DNA from: Epiperipatus broadwayi
Taxonomy: Eukaryota; Onychophora; Udeonychophora; Euonychophora; Peripatidae
Assembly: GCA_028023455.1 (NCBI GenBank)
Contig: JAQFVV010006221.1
Span: 6,307,011 to 6,371,010, forward strand
Direction of reading: 5' to 3'
Length of the DNA: 64,000 bases
Part shown: piece by piece, positions 46,740 to 57,275 of the stretch
Layout: every line of letters starts with the position of its first letter
Numbering within the stretch: the first letter of the stretch is position 1
Notes under the pieces: model-generated
The model's database searches: none
Told to the model about the DNA's origin: nothing
The model's input: the letters and a program-made list of their open reading frames with translations, nothing else
Program-made: the position numbers and the translations under genes

Positions 46740-47780
46740 CTAGGTTAAGTATGTACATTATACTTGTATTTCAAGAGTAATTAGATTTTTTTTTTCATTT
46801 GTTTACAAGTTCAGTTTAAAAGTTTTCTCTAAAATCAAACCAAATTTACATGTATAGCACCATTTATGAAAATTAACAGAATAAATTAATTTTATATGTA
46901 TTATTAAATTTGTATATTTCATGATATTGTATCGCCGTCGTTTAATAAGTATATTAGATGGTAACTTTGGTCTTGATCATGGACCTGAAACTGATTACCT
47001 CTAAATGTAAACTATAACAAGCTTTTTATTATTCAAGGGATTTAATTATGAAATACGAATGATAAATTGTGTCAGTATTCTGAATTCTTATCAGCAATTG
47101 GAGCTCGAATCAACATTTTTTAACCTTTCTGATTCTTAAATCGGATGTTATCACTTTTGTACACAATCTTAAAGACCAGATTCAATATTTAATGGAATTA
47201 AATAAATAAATAATTATATTCCTCTCAAACTTAAGAGAAGGAATGTAATAGATTAGATTAGAACAAGTTTAAGCATACTGAATTATTAGATAAGTTGATC
47301 TCCATTAATATATAAATGATTAAAAAATGAATAATTATTATTAAAAAAATAAACTTAACTTTAATAATATTTTTAAAAATATTTGTTTAATTTAATATGG
47401 GAAGGGGACTGTTTGGCCTCCCTCTATTTGCTACACTTTTTCAGCAGAGCTTATGAAAAAATATTTATTTCTACCTGCTGTACAATATATACAAGGCATT
47501 TTTGAAATTCCAACAATATTACATTAAAGTTGGATAAAATTAGAAAAAAATGATACCAACCACACATATTGAAGTGTGTAAAATTCTCTTGATTTAATGT
47601 GTTATATAAAATCGTCACTTATGATTTTTTTACAAAACTTCTTACCATAGATAGATTTGTATTTTTAGATTCTATTTCTAGAAGTATATTATTTATTGCC
47701 AAACAAAAAAAAGATTGAAATAATGCAATAACAAAGAGTCTATTATCAGTGCTTTCAATTTTTTTTTTTTTCAAGACAAA
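46740..47780. other. Intronic AT-rich DNA, no feature recognised
   Basis: Nothing supportable was seen. Confidence 0.4.
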
Positions 47781-47783
47781 AAA

Positions 47784-48389
47784 AAAATGCTGAAAGATTC
47801 AATTAGATGTGATATGTTGGATTATTTCCATCATCTATGAGTGAATGTTGAATGTATAGAAAATTTTAAACTTTATTTAAACTTTCCAAATACAACAACT
47901 TATTAGTGATAACACACAAATAGACAACACAGGTTAATAATTCACAACATTTCAAGTAGTATTATTCTCCACCTTCTTCAGATGTTGCTGGCCTGATATG
48001 CTCAATGATGGTATTCACATAGAAGTTTAACTCACACCTTACCAACAGCACTCAGTTGGTTAGAGTGTTTTTCTTAAATTCGATATTCAAGAATCGAAAG
48101 GTGCGAGTTTGACTTCTATGCGAATACTGTCACTGTGCATATCAGGCCAGCAACAAACACCTGAAGAAGAGTGGAGAATAACACTATTCAAAATGTTGTG
48201 TAATTACTAACCTGTGTGGTCTATTTGTGTGATCTTATTAACAAGTTGTATATATTTAGAAAGTTTAAATGAAGTTTAAAATTTTCTATTCATTCAACAT
48301 TCACTCATAGATGATGGAAATAGTCCAACATATCACATTTAATAATATACCACCATCACAAATCTTCAGGAAAATGCTGAAAGATTCAA
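47784..48389 (+). repeat. Family F snap-back SINE with internal tRNA-like promoter and 19-bp target duplication
   Basis: AAAATGCTGAAAGATTCAA is exact at 47784-47802 and 48371-48389. The left arm starts immediately at 47803 and pairs with the right arm ending at 48342. Shared blocks include TGTGATATGTTGGA, CATCATCTATGAGTGAATGT, TTTAAACTTTATTTAAAC and GATGTTGCTGGCCTGATATG. The hairpin is about 540 bases in all. An unpaired tail (48343-48370, ACCACCATCACAAATCTTCA) precedes the second target repeat. At the apex, 48048-48116 holds CACTCAGTTGGTTAGAGTG and AAGGTGCGAGTTTGACTTC, which resemble the A and B boxes of a tRNA. Confidence 0.88.
48048..48116 (+). promoter_or_regulatory. tRNA-like RNA polymerase III promoter remnant at the hairpin apex
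   Basis: CACTCAGTTGGTTAGAG corresponds to the A box and D arm of a tRNA (consensus CTCAGTTGGTTAGAGC). GGTGCGAGTTTGACTTC corresponds to the variable region and B box (consensus GGTTCGANTCC). They lie about 40 bases apart, slightly more than in a tRNA. The left arm retains only the mirror image of the B-box part, so just one complete promoter exists. Confidence 0.65.
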
Positions 48390-50950
48390 ATATCTTAAGG
48401 TTTTTCTGACTTTGAACCACTATCTAACATATTGCATAAAATCACATACATAAAGATACTAGAAGAATATTTAATTTAAAGAAAATAATAAAAAAAAAAA
48501 TCTCTATAAGTTACATTTATATATTTTAACAAAAACTATAAAATTTCTTACAAAATTTAGTTCTATTTTTACTATCTTAAAGATTTCATAAAATGCAATT
48601 TTATTGTTTTTTCTTTAACATTATTTAATTGGATCAGAGCAAGTTTATTGTTAAATGTAAATAATTACTAATACTTTTTCAGAATACTGTATTCTTTACT
48701 ATAGTTTCTCTGCTTCTGCAAGATTTTTAATAACAATTTGTTTTTTTTTTCTAATGGTGGCCAGATAAGAAAAATTTACATCTATGATTTTTATCAAACT
48801 GCATTATTTGGTTTTATTTCCATTTCACTTATCATTTTATATATATAGGGTAGATTTAAACTATTTTTTCCTCTTGAACTTACATTTGTTCATCTCATAT
48901 TTAACTTCAATTATTTATTTTAGTTTATATTCACATTTATTATCAGGTATTTATTTACCTATTTTATTTTACACTTATCATATTTAATATTGGATGTAAA
49001 TTATCTCATTTTATTCTATATTCATATGTATATTGATCATATACCATTCTTTCTTAGAATATCTGTAAACATTTCACAAGACTACTCTTTGTTTGTCATA
49101 ATAATATTTTTTTTGTAAAAAAAATAACATATTCAATTGTATAATCTATTATAGAGGCATGGGTTCCCTTATAACCATGTCAGCAAAAGTTAAGATAATG
49201 TGAACATTACCATACAACTAAACATAGAAATAAATGTTGGGAACACTTTTGCCAATTTAATTATAATTACTATACTGGTTTATGGATATTCAAACGTAAA
49301 TATAATTAACTCTAAAAGTAACAATTTTTTACAAGTGATTTTACAATATGATGAAAGGTAAATGCTTATTTTAGGTAAATAGAACTATCAAATAATATTT
49401 ACTTTTTGTAATATAACATTATTATTATTCATTTTATTCTAACCATGGCATGTATGCTTTTTTTCACCCTTAAATAGAAATTCTTTTTATTTTACCCATT
49501 TTTGGCATAGAAAATTTTATTAAATTCCGTTTGTAATTTGCCTTTTTTCTATTTGAAAGCTAAAATATTAACCCTCTTAAAATTACTAATACTGTGATAG
49601 TTTTTGGAAACTTTCAACTTTCCTTTTAGTATTAAACCATTATTATATATCAGAATATAATAAAATTGACTTCATTTGATAGATATTTTTGTTTAGAAAT
49701 TAAATAAATTCTAAAAAAATCACATTTGACTTTCACAATTATTTTAAAAATGAGATTTTAATCAAATCAGAGCATTGTTTCATTATTCATCTTTAAGGAG
49801 AAGCAGATTGGTTTTGAAAAATGAATAAAATTATCTTTGTTTGACATTCATATTTAAAATGTGAATGAATAATTAAATATCAATATCTTGTAAATCTATC
49901 AACTTATGCTTTAAAAGTTTAAAATTTTGTAGTAATTTTTACAGTATTGCTACATTTTCTAATAGATTGTGAGTGATGATGTCATACTAACAAATCTTAA
50001 TTGCTATTGCCATAATTTCCATGTTATTCAGAGTATATAACCTTTTATATTTAAAAATAAAACATTTCTGTAGAAAATAAACATGTAATAATATATATAT
50101 TCTTGATTTGTAATAATTATTACACAATTATTGTGCAAAAATATTTGTAAACTGTCTTAAAAATCAAGCTTTTATTCACTTGTAATATTTTCTTGAAATA
50201 AGTTTGAGACTTCCAAGAAACCAATGGATAGTCATGATTGTGGAGTTTAGTAAGCTTTGAACTCCCTGAATTATTGATTATCTTAACATCTTTAGAAATT
50301 ATTTGAAATTAAAATATTAGAAAATAAATATGACTTTTTAACATTCAAAAAAAAAAAAAGTTAGCCAAATCTCTCAATAGAGGACAACATATAAAAATTG
50401 AATTTCTGCATCTTGCTGCATTTTAGCTGCTTTGCTGATGTGATTATTCTATGCTGAAAACTAAGTTGAAGTTTTTTGTCCTTTTTATGCAAGTAATCAT
50501 TTGAAATCATTGATACAAAAACTGTTTGCTTATTGTATGAAAGTGGAGAAATTGTGATCAAGAGAAATAGATTTAATTGAATTTGGAAAGAATGGGAATT
50601 GTTAACATTTAGAAAGTGTTTCATTCGCCATTTTAAATATAGAAGTAAAAAAAATGCTTTGTTGAATATGTATTAATGTAAAGATATTTTATAACTAAGT
50701 TGTATATAAGATTAGTTGGGTTTTTAGTAAGTTTGCTACTAAGGATTTTTTTAATTTAAGAAAGAGAGTGATTTATTTGAGAAACCAAGATAAGTTTTGG
50801 AGGCCTAAGGTTGGAAAACATGTGGTTATTGATCAATCGTCTTTGAAAGAAAGTATAGTTTTTATCCTTCCATGCAAAGAGGTTTGAAGAGTAGGAGAGG
50901 AAGTATAAAGTCAAATATAGGGTAGATGATTTGGAAAATAAGGAATATGG
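48390..50950. other. Intronic AT-rich DNA; the right end may contain LINE 5' sequence
   Basis: No feature recognised to about 50.7 kb. Longer purine-rich + strand frames from about 50760 could be the degraded start of the LINE ORF1 that follows. Confidence 0.4.
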
Positions 50951-50958
50951 ATTGCATT

Positions 50959-51778
50959 TGTATTTCACAATACATATGTAATGGTCAGAAAGAAATTAGA
51001 CGTACTGTGCTAGAGTGTACCATAGGTGATAAGGTTTATCATTTGAAATGTTTAAATAAGACTAGGAAGGATGTAATAGGTTTATAGTTATGTAGACAGT
51101 GTCTAAATGTGATAAAAGAAGTAAAAAAGTGGTTTCAATGTGTAAATAGTTTAAAGAGAAAGTCAAGAGAAACGGAGCAAAATATAATTGAGAAAGATAG
51201 GATAGAGAATAGTTTTAGTGGAGTGACAGAAGCTATAGGTGGAAAAAATAGTGCAATGGAAACAGTTAGCCAAAGAATAAGTAAGATAGAGGGAGAGGTA
51301 AAGAATGTAGAAACAAAATTAAAATCATTGATATGATAGAGTATGGTTTTAGAGTAGTGACAGAAGCTATAGGTGGAAAAATTAGTAGGGTAATGGAAAC
51401 AGCTAAAGAATAAGTAAGATAGAGGGAGAGGTAAAGGATATAGAAGCAAAATTAAAATCATTAGAGACAAAGTGTGAGCAAATAAAGGAATTATTGAGTA
51501 GGAATGATAAGGAAGAAGTATATAAAAATTCCAGAAGGTGGCAGACAATTTTACAGATGAAGCAGAGAAAGTAGACTATGAGACTAATGATAGGAGATTC
51601 ACTAATTAGAGAATGTGGAGATATAATTGCAAGGGAAAATAGAAATGTGTATGCAAGAGTATGTTTGCCTGGAGATATAATTAGGGATGTTACAGATAAA
51701 GTAAAGCAGCAAGGGAGTAGAGATGTGTATGTTATGGTAGGGACTAATAATTTGTCAGAGCCATCAGAGAGAGAGTAA
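50959..51778 (+). pseudogene. CR1/L2-like LINE ORF1: PHD-like finger, coiled coil, esterase-like domain
   Basis: The frame from 50959 reads CISQYICNGQKEIRRTV, LECTIGDKVYHLKC, a stop at 51085-51087, and LCRQC. The C...C...C..(G)..YH..C....C..C spacing is that of a PHD-type zinc finger as found in some CR1/L2 ORF1 proteins. A charged segment (51109-51336) with VSQRISKIEGEVKNVE looks like a coiled coil. After a frameshift, 51578-51778 gives RLMIGDSLIRECGDII, CLPGDIIRDVTDKV and DVYVMVGTNNLSE. These match the GDS, PG.... and GTND/N blocks of SGNH-type esterase domains known in LINE ORF1 proteins. ORF1 proteins bind RNA during retrotransposition. One nonsense codon and at least one frameshift make it non-functional. 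Confidence 0.75.
51195..51465 (+). repeat. 134-bp tandem duplication in the LINE coiled coil
   Basis: GTGACAGAAGCTATAGGTGG at 51223 recurs at 51357, and GAATAAGTAAGATAGAGGGA with AGAGGTAAAG recurs at the same offset. The second unit has a small deletion (CAGTTAGCCAAAG becomes CAGCTAAAG) that breaks the frame. Confidence 0.8.
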
Positions 51779-51834
51779 TGGATGAGTATATAGAATTGAT
51801 TAGGAATTTGAGATAGATTAAAGGAAGAGTAGGA

Positions 51835-52390
51835 ATAAAACCACTAAGTATCATATGATCACTATTTTTTATGCTTGCTTATAACTGGTATTAAAACAGG
51901 AAAAACTCTCCAAACAGTAGTCACACTCAGTGCAAGTGCATAAAATCCATATCCAGTGCCTGCTCATTTTAATATCCCCAGACTAGTTTCTAGCTTGTGG
52001 CTTTCATCAGCAAGAAGTTTTGGATCTGAGAGCTTTGCACCTAGATCTTAGAATCTAATGCAACCTTCCGGCAGCCACATTTTATCTCTAGTTAACTACA
52101 AAACTATGAGTCTAAAATTTAAAACACAATAATATTTTCAATCCAAACTCATTAGCTTATATAATCATATATGTCTGAACTCAGTTCAGTACCCATATAT
52201 TTTGGTGTCTTTGGTTCTTTAATAACTATAGCCACCACTATCCTATTAGGCAGGATTGGTATTAGACCAGTAAGGATTAATGATCACCATTTCCATGCTT
52301 GTTCATAACTGTCATTAAAACAGGCAAAACTATCCATACAGTAATACCACTCAGTGCAAGCCAGAGTAATCAGAGTAATTATTGGATAGC
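51835..52390 (-). repeat. Family A hairpin retroposons, two abutting copies (A7)
   Basis: The first copy starts AAAACCACTAAGTATCATAT with GATCACTATTTTTTATGC, the reverse complement of the A tail. It continues through GTGGCTTTCATCAGCAAGAA and ATCCTATTAGGCAGGATTGG. A second copy starts near 52266 with another tail (AATGATCACCATTTCCATGC) and ends near 52390 after AAGCCAGAGTAATC. They interrupt the LINE between its ORF1 and endonuclease regions, so they are younger than the LINE. Confidence 0.75.
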
Positions 52391-52414
52391 ATTATACAGC
52401 AATGACATTAAATT

Positions 52415-54545
52415 CAAATTGTTATTCTTGGAGACTTTAATGCTCATATTGATATAAATAGTGGACTTTGGACAATTATTTATTAGAAATAATGATATTA
52501 GTGCTATAAATTTAAATGGTTTGTTGTTATTATTGAATTTTTGCACAATTTATGAATTGAATATCACAAACACTTGTTTAAATAGAAAAGTGCTATAAAG
52601 AAAGATGGTTGCATCCATGCTCGAAACAATGGCATTTAATAGATTACATTATAGTAAGAATCAGAATACAAGAGAAGTTCCACATTACTAGAGCACTTAC
52701 AAACACATATTGCTGAACAGATCTTAGATTAGTTCACCCATAGATTAAAATGGTAGTTGCATTCACAAGAAACTTGATACTAAATTTCAACAGCTATTAA
52801 ACACAGAACCGATTGATTTGGATTGTAGGAGTGTGTTATGGATCTTAATAAATCTATTCTCTCTTTCAGTAAAAAGGAGAGTCATGATTGGTTTCTGAGA
52901 AATATTTTCTTTAAATATTATTATTTCATTATCTTTATCTTCTATGCATTGATTACTAACAAATATAAGTAATAACTCCTCTCTTTATATCTTCTTCAAT
53001 GCAACCATATTGTTTGTACAAATAGTTTTTGCTGTTACAAACTGCTGGATAATCAAAACTGTAAAAATAAAACTATTTGCAGAAACAATATGATTGCCTT
53101 AAAGAAAGTGTAAAAAAAAAAGAATCATTAATTATAAACCATCTTATTAATAGTGATTTGATTAAGAGCAAATATGGCATTTTCTGCCTGACAGAATATT
53201 AAATGTGTAACTTGAAGATAGAGGTTCGTTGATGATGGATTAAAACGGCAAAGAAGATATAGATATTATCTGATTGTGGACATGCTAGATCTTTTTTTTT
53301 TTTGTTATTGCATTGGAAGTCACATGTGGACATGAGAAATGGTATTGCAACCCTATTGGATCCAGAAATGACACTCTTTTATGTATGATAATGATATTTT
53401 GAGTATTTTGATTAATTTTTGAATAACAATACAAGAATTATAATGATTACTTTTAATGATATATCTTGTTCATTTAGATCTGGATGAAGATATCCTACTT
53501 AGTGAAGTCAAAAAGCTGTTTGTAATCTTAAAAGTGGAAAGGCTGCAGTTCTAATGATGGTGATATCTCGGTTTCAAAATTTATCGGAATTTTTTTTAAA
53601 AGGAATATATGGGACCATAATGGTTTTTGTTGCTATCCAAATGCAAGAAAAGTGTTGGGAACAAAGGGGTGATTTATTTATTGCTTTTCTTGATTTGGTG
53701 TCTATCAAAATTTATTTTTATTATATAACTTCTATATGATAGAATGAAAAGAAGGCATCTGAAATGAAAATTTGTAAAGCAAAGATTTGCACTCCTCTCT
53801 CCAACATTGCTTTTGAATTGTTTATAGGTAGTTTAGGGATCACGATACAGTACATGATTGATGGTGGAATTTTTAATTTGAATCGATTAGAAGTGAAAAC
53901 AAGAAACTTTTTCACGGATTCTGTATTTACAATATACTGATATTTGTGCTACTTTTGCCAGATTGAAAGATGATTTAAAGAATGTTTTTAATATTTTGAA
54001 TGCAATGTGTAAAGACTTTGGTTTACTAATTGATGTTCAAAAAACTCAAATTCTTTATGAACCTATGACAGAAGATCTTAACAACTTTTAGCTTATCTAG
54101 TTGTCAACTCAAATATAATCCAGTTTAATTATCTTGGTAGTTTCATAATAGAAAAATGCTATATATTTAGGTATAACACAGACTCCAATATGTTGCTTCT
54201 GCTTTTAACAATTTAAAAGATTAAATATTTCAGCACATAGAAGTAATTATTGCAACTAAGTTAGCTGTATATAGAACTTTGATTTTATCTAATTTATTGT
54301 ATGAAAGTGAATCTCGAAAACTCTATCAGCACAGTATCAAGGCATTAGAAAAGTTTCATTTAAGGATTCTCTGTAACTACAATGGGCAATTTCATAAAAC
54401 CAATCAGTATATTTTTCAATAGTCTGAATGTGATACAATGGAGACCCTTATTGTAAAATCACACTTTTATTGGATTGGACATGTAAAATGAATGAATTGG
54501 AGCATGGTTTTCAGGGAGAGATAGACCCAGTCTACATTATAAGAA
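52415..54545 (+). pseudogene. CR1/Jockey-type LINE ORF2: endonuclease and reverse transcriptase, decayed
   Basis: Endonuclease: IQIVILGDFNAHIDI at 52417 (GDFNA motif), then NGLLLLNFCTIYELNITN at about 52515 and CIHARNNGI (compare W.HPRS..W..IDY), with ALTNTYC...DLRLVHP (compare GA.CWTDH.L). Reverse transcriptase: VCNLKSGKAAV near 53520, then MVFVAIQMQEKCWEQRGD and LFIAFLDLVSIKIYF (compare REQ..DLYIAF.DL.KAFDTV). Next, IQYMIDGGIFNLNRLEVKT near 53850, DLKNVFNILNAMCKDFGL and FNYLGSFIIEKC. The 3' part reads LAVYRTLILSNLLYESES then IKALEKFHLRILCNYNGQ and LIVKSHFYWIGHVK. The FADD catalytic block is replaced by VFTIY. Many stops and shifts; inactive. It probably belongs with the ORF1 upstream, same strand and order. 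Confidence 0.8.
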
Positions 54546-54559
54546 TTACCTCAAAGATA

Positions 54560-54632
54560 TGCGCAAACCTTCTGACATCCATTGATTACTCTGGCTTTCA
54601 CTAAGTGTCGCTATTGTATGTAGAGTTTAGCC
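54560..54632 (+). repeat. Family A fragment (copy A8)
   Basis: CGCAAACCTTCTGACATCCA and TTGATTACTCTGGCTTTCAC match the right arm of copy A4. It interrupts the LINE near its 3' end. Confidence 0.7.
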
Positions 54633-54790
54633 TCTGTGATTCTCAGATTGGTTTGTAAAGTTATAGCAAGACTTTTTTCTAGAGTTGTTCGTCTCTTTCT
54701 CTTTTCTTTTTTGGAATTAGAATGGCCATACTCGTTTATGAGTGGCTGTTTATTATTATTGGCAGTATATGCATAAACGACTGTTTAATG
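54633..54790 (+). pseudogene. LINE 3'-terminal segment
   Basis: DSQIGL, a stop, SYSKTFF resembles the (S)RIGLYSH.R segment near the C-terminus of the same LINE type. It is followed near 54720 by AATGGCCATACTCGTTTATG and an ATT-rich tail at about 54751-54760. Confidence 0.5.
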
Positions 54791-55910
54791 ATATGCAATG
54801 CTTTGTTCTTTCAACATTTAAAATTCTTCATGTTGATAATTAAAATATCTTTTGACAATTAAAAAAAAAAGGCAATAATTTAATAAAATAAAAAGCAGCC
54901 ATATGAATCATAACCATGTATAAACAAACCTGTTAAACCTTTGAAGAATTTTGCTATTTTGTATATGTATTTATGTGTGTGTATAATTTTGGATTAGATT
55001 AAAAGTCTTACAAAAAAAAAAGAATAATGCATGTTGATAAGCATTAAGTAGGATTAAAATGACTTAATTAGCAGACATTTTTTAAATAATTAATCTGATG
55101 TGAATGAAATCAAATAAGTTAGCGCATCATCTGTAGGGGGTCTGAGTAAATTAGTCTATGTAATTTAAGATACTTTAACAGCAATTGAGTTAAATTACAT
55201 TAATAGAGATCACTAAAAAGTGCACTTTAAACATTTAAAGTGCAATTTTTTCCCTTAGGATTCTGCTCTTTTCAAAAGAGGATTGATTCTCAACTCAACA
55301 TTAGTCTCTTCCTTCAAATTTCAATATTCTTTTTTTTTTAGTTTCAGTTAAAAATTGCTTCTCATTTTACTGTCTAATTAAAAAAACAACAACTTTGTAT
55401 TTACTTTATATTCTTATTAACATAAAAATGAAGAATTAAACAATTTTACTATCAGAATCACATGCAAATTTATTATTTTAAAATCCTTTAAAATCTGGTT
55501 ACTGCATAATGAGCGCCCTCTATTAGCTCTTTTGATAATACACATTTTTTTACATTTTGCTCCTATTTTTGTGGTATTGTTTGGGTTTTTTAAATGTGCA
55601 TACAGACTAAAGATTTTTTTTTTCAGAGAGCTGGCTGATAGCCAACGCAGCCCATGATTTGATCTTGATCAATAAATGGATATCTAGTTATTGTTAAGTA
55701 GAGGGTAAATCAAGAATGTGGAAGACTGTATAGTCTAAATTGTCTAATTTAGATTTCTGACTCAATATCAAAGCAATGTTGAAAATTGTTGAATGAATAA
55801 TAATAATCATCCCACAATGAGTGCAGTTGTAAAGTTTATAAGCATGCTGCAAACAACTTAATTACTTACTTTGTAATAATTACTTAATTTGTAATTATAT
55901 TGGTATTCCA
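54791..55910. other. Intronic AT-rich DNA, no feature recognised
   Basis: Short inverted blocks (AAAGTGCACTTTAAACATTT with AAAGTGCA) lie near 55216-55242. Nothing else was seen. Confidence 0.4.
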
Positions 55911-56244
55911 TAATTTCTAATTATAAAAACTCTAAAACCTCGCATGATCACCATTTCTTATGCTCACACAAGCTATTAAAATAGTAGCTAACTCTCCATA
56001 GAGTAGCACCATCTAGTGCAAGCCTTAGTAATCAATAGATGCAAGAAGATTTTCGCATAAACTCTTTATCTAGTGTCTACCTATCCAATATCAAAGCCAC
56101 AAGCTAGAAAATAGTCTGGGGATATTGAATGAGTAGACCCTAGATAGGGATTTTATGCAACTTGCATTCATTGATTACTAAGACTTATACTGGGTGGTGC
56201 TACTGTATGAAAAGTTTGCTACTGTACTGTTTTAATTTCTAATT
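55911..56244 (-). repeat. Family A hairpin retroposon (copy A9) with 12-bp target duplication
   Basis: TAATTTCTAATT is exact at 55911-55922 and 56233-56244. The element between them (55923-56232) has arms of about 135 bases. AGCTAACTCTCCATAGAGTA pairs with TACTGTATGAAAAGTTTGCT, and GTCTACCTATCCAATATC with GATATTGAATGAGTAGAC. The tail lies at the left (AAACCTCGCATGATCACCAT), so the element is on the minus strand and opposite to the host gene. Confidence 0.88.
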
Positions 56245-57094
56245 CACAATAAATTGTCCCCCCCACCACACACACACACACCCTATACTAAAGAATAAGT
56301 TCTGTATTGGCAAAAATTTAATATTCTCATTCTAGGTGTTCAATTAAAATGAATACTAATAATAGTCAGTTGTCTATCAGCTATTGTTTTCAAAGCTTTT
56401 ATTTGATTTACAATAATCTGTGTCTAATGAACTATAACATATTTACAGATCTACCTAAGATGAAGATTGATTGTGAATTATTAGATATAGTATGTATCTG
56501 TAAGTTAAGTTTTCTCTCAAAGATTTAGGCTACTATCCAAACCAAGATTACGACATTATATTGTAACTGCATTGTTAAATTTCAATATTTTTCTTATAGC
56601 TCTATCTTCTAAAAGATAAAGTAATGTTTTTGATGACATTTTCAGTTGTTTTACATCATATGATTATTGCAAAATATATTTTTCAAGGATATACATATTT
56701 AGTCTTTGTTTTTTTTTTTTTTAATATTTATTACGGTTATCTAAGTCTCAATTCTTAGATAAAAATCTAAGTTCACATGCTTAAAATCTTAAAAATGGTC
56801 AATGGTCAATGGGTAATTCAATAGTGTATTGACTTAATTAACCTCCAATTTTAAATTACTTGGTAAATCATTTCAATATCATAATTTTTATTTTAAAATC
56901 TTGTAATCATTCACTTAAACAATATGTAACTAGATGTTATTTGTCTTTTATTGTATCTAGTCACATGATTTGAAAAGAATGTGTGGTAGTGGTGTGTGAC
57001 ATTGTTTAATACATTTGTAATGATATTACACATGGGGCAGAGAAATTACAATAATTCCATGTGTGTGTGTGTATTTAAAACAGACAAACAAACA
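56245..57094. other. Intronic AT-rich DNA with a C-rich/CA tract
   Basis: CCCCCCCCACCACACACACA lies near 56259-56283. Nothing else was recognised. Confidence 0.4.
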
Positions 57095-57275
57095 TATATT
57101 AATTTTTAACTGAGGTTTAAAGTTTATATCTGGGCTAGAGATAATCTCTAGTTTAATAAATGATTAGTGATAATCATTATTATATGTTTCTGGAATGGTT
57201 AGCGTTAATGTTGTAAGTGGAGTAAATTTGATACTTGTAATTCAAAATGTAATAATGTTTTTTAACATTATCCAT
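57095..57275. repeat. Repeat H (uninterrupted copy)
   Basis: Shares GGTTTAAAGTTTATAT, TTTAATAAATGATTAGTGAT, and TTGATACTTGTAATTCAAAA in order with 18551-19005. The site corresponding to the family A insertion at 18.6 kb is intact here (near 57173-57190). Confidence 0.65.

Noticed and set aside
51135-51548. 137-codon minus frame rich in L, S, F and Y as a membrane protein
   Set aside because: It is the complement of the purine-rich LINE coiled-coil region.
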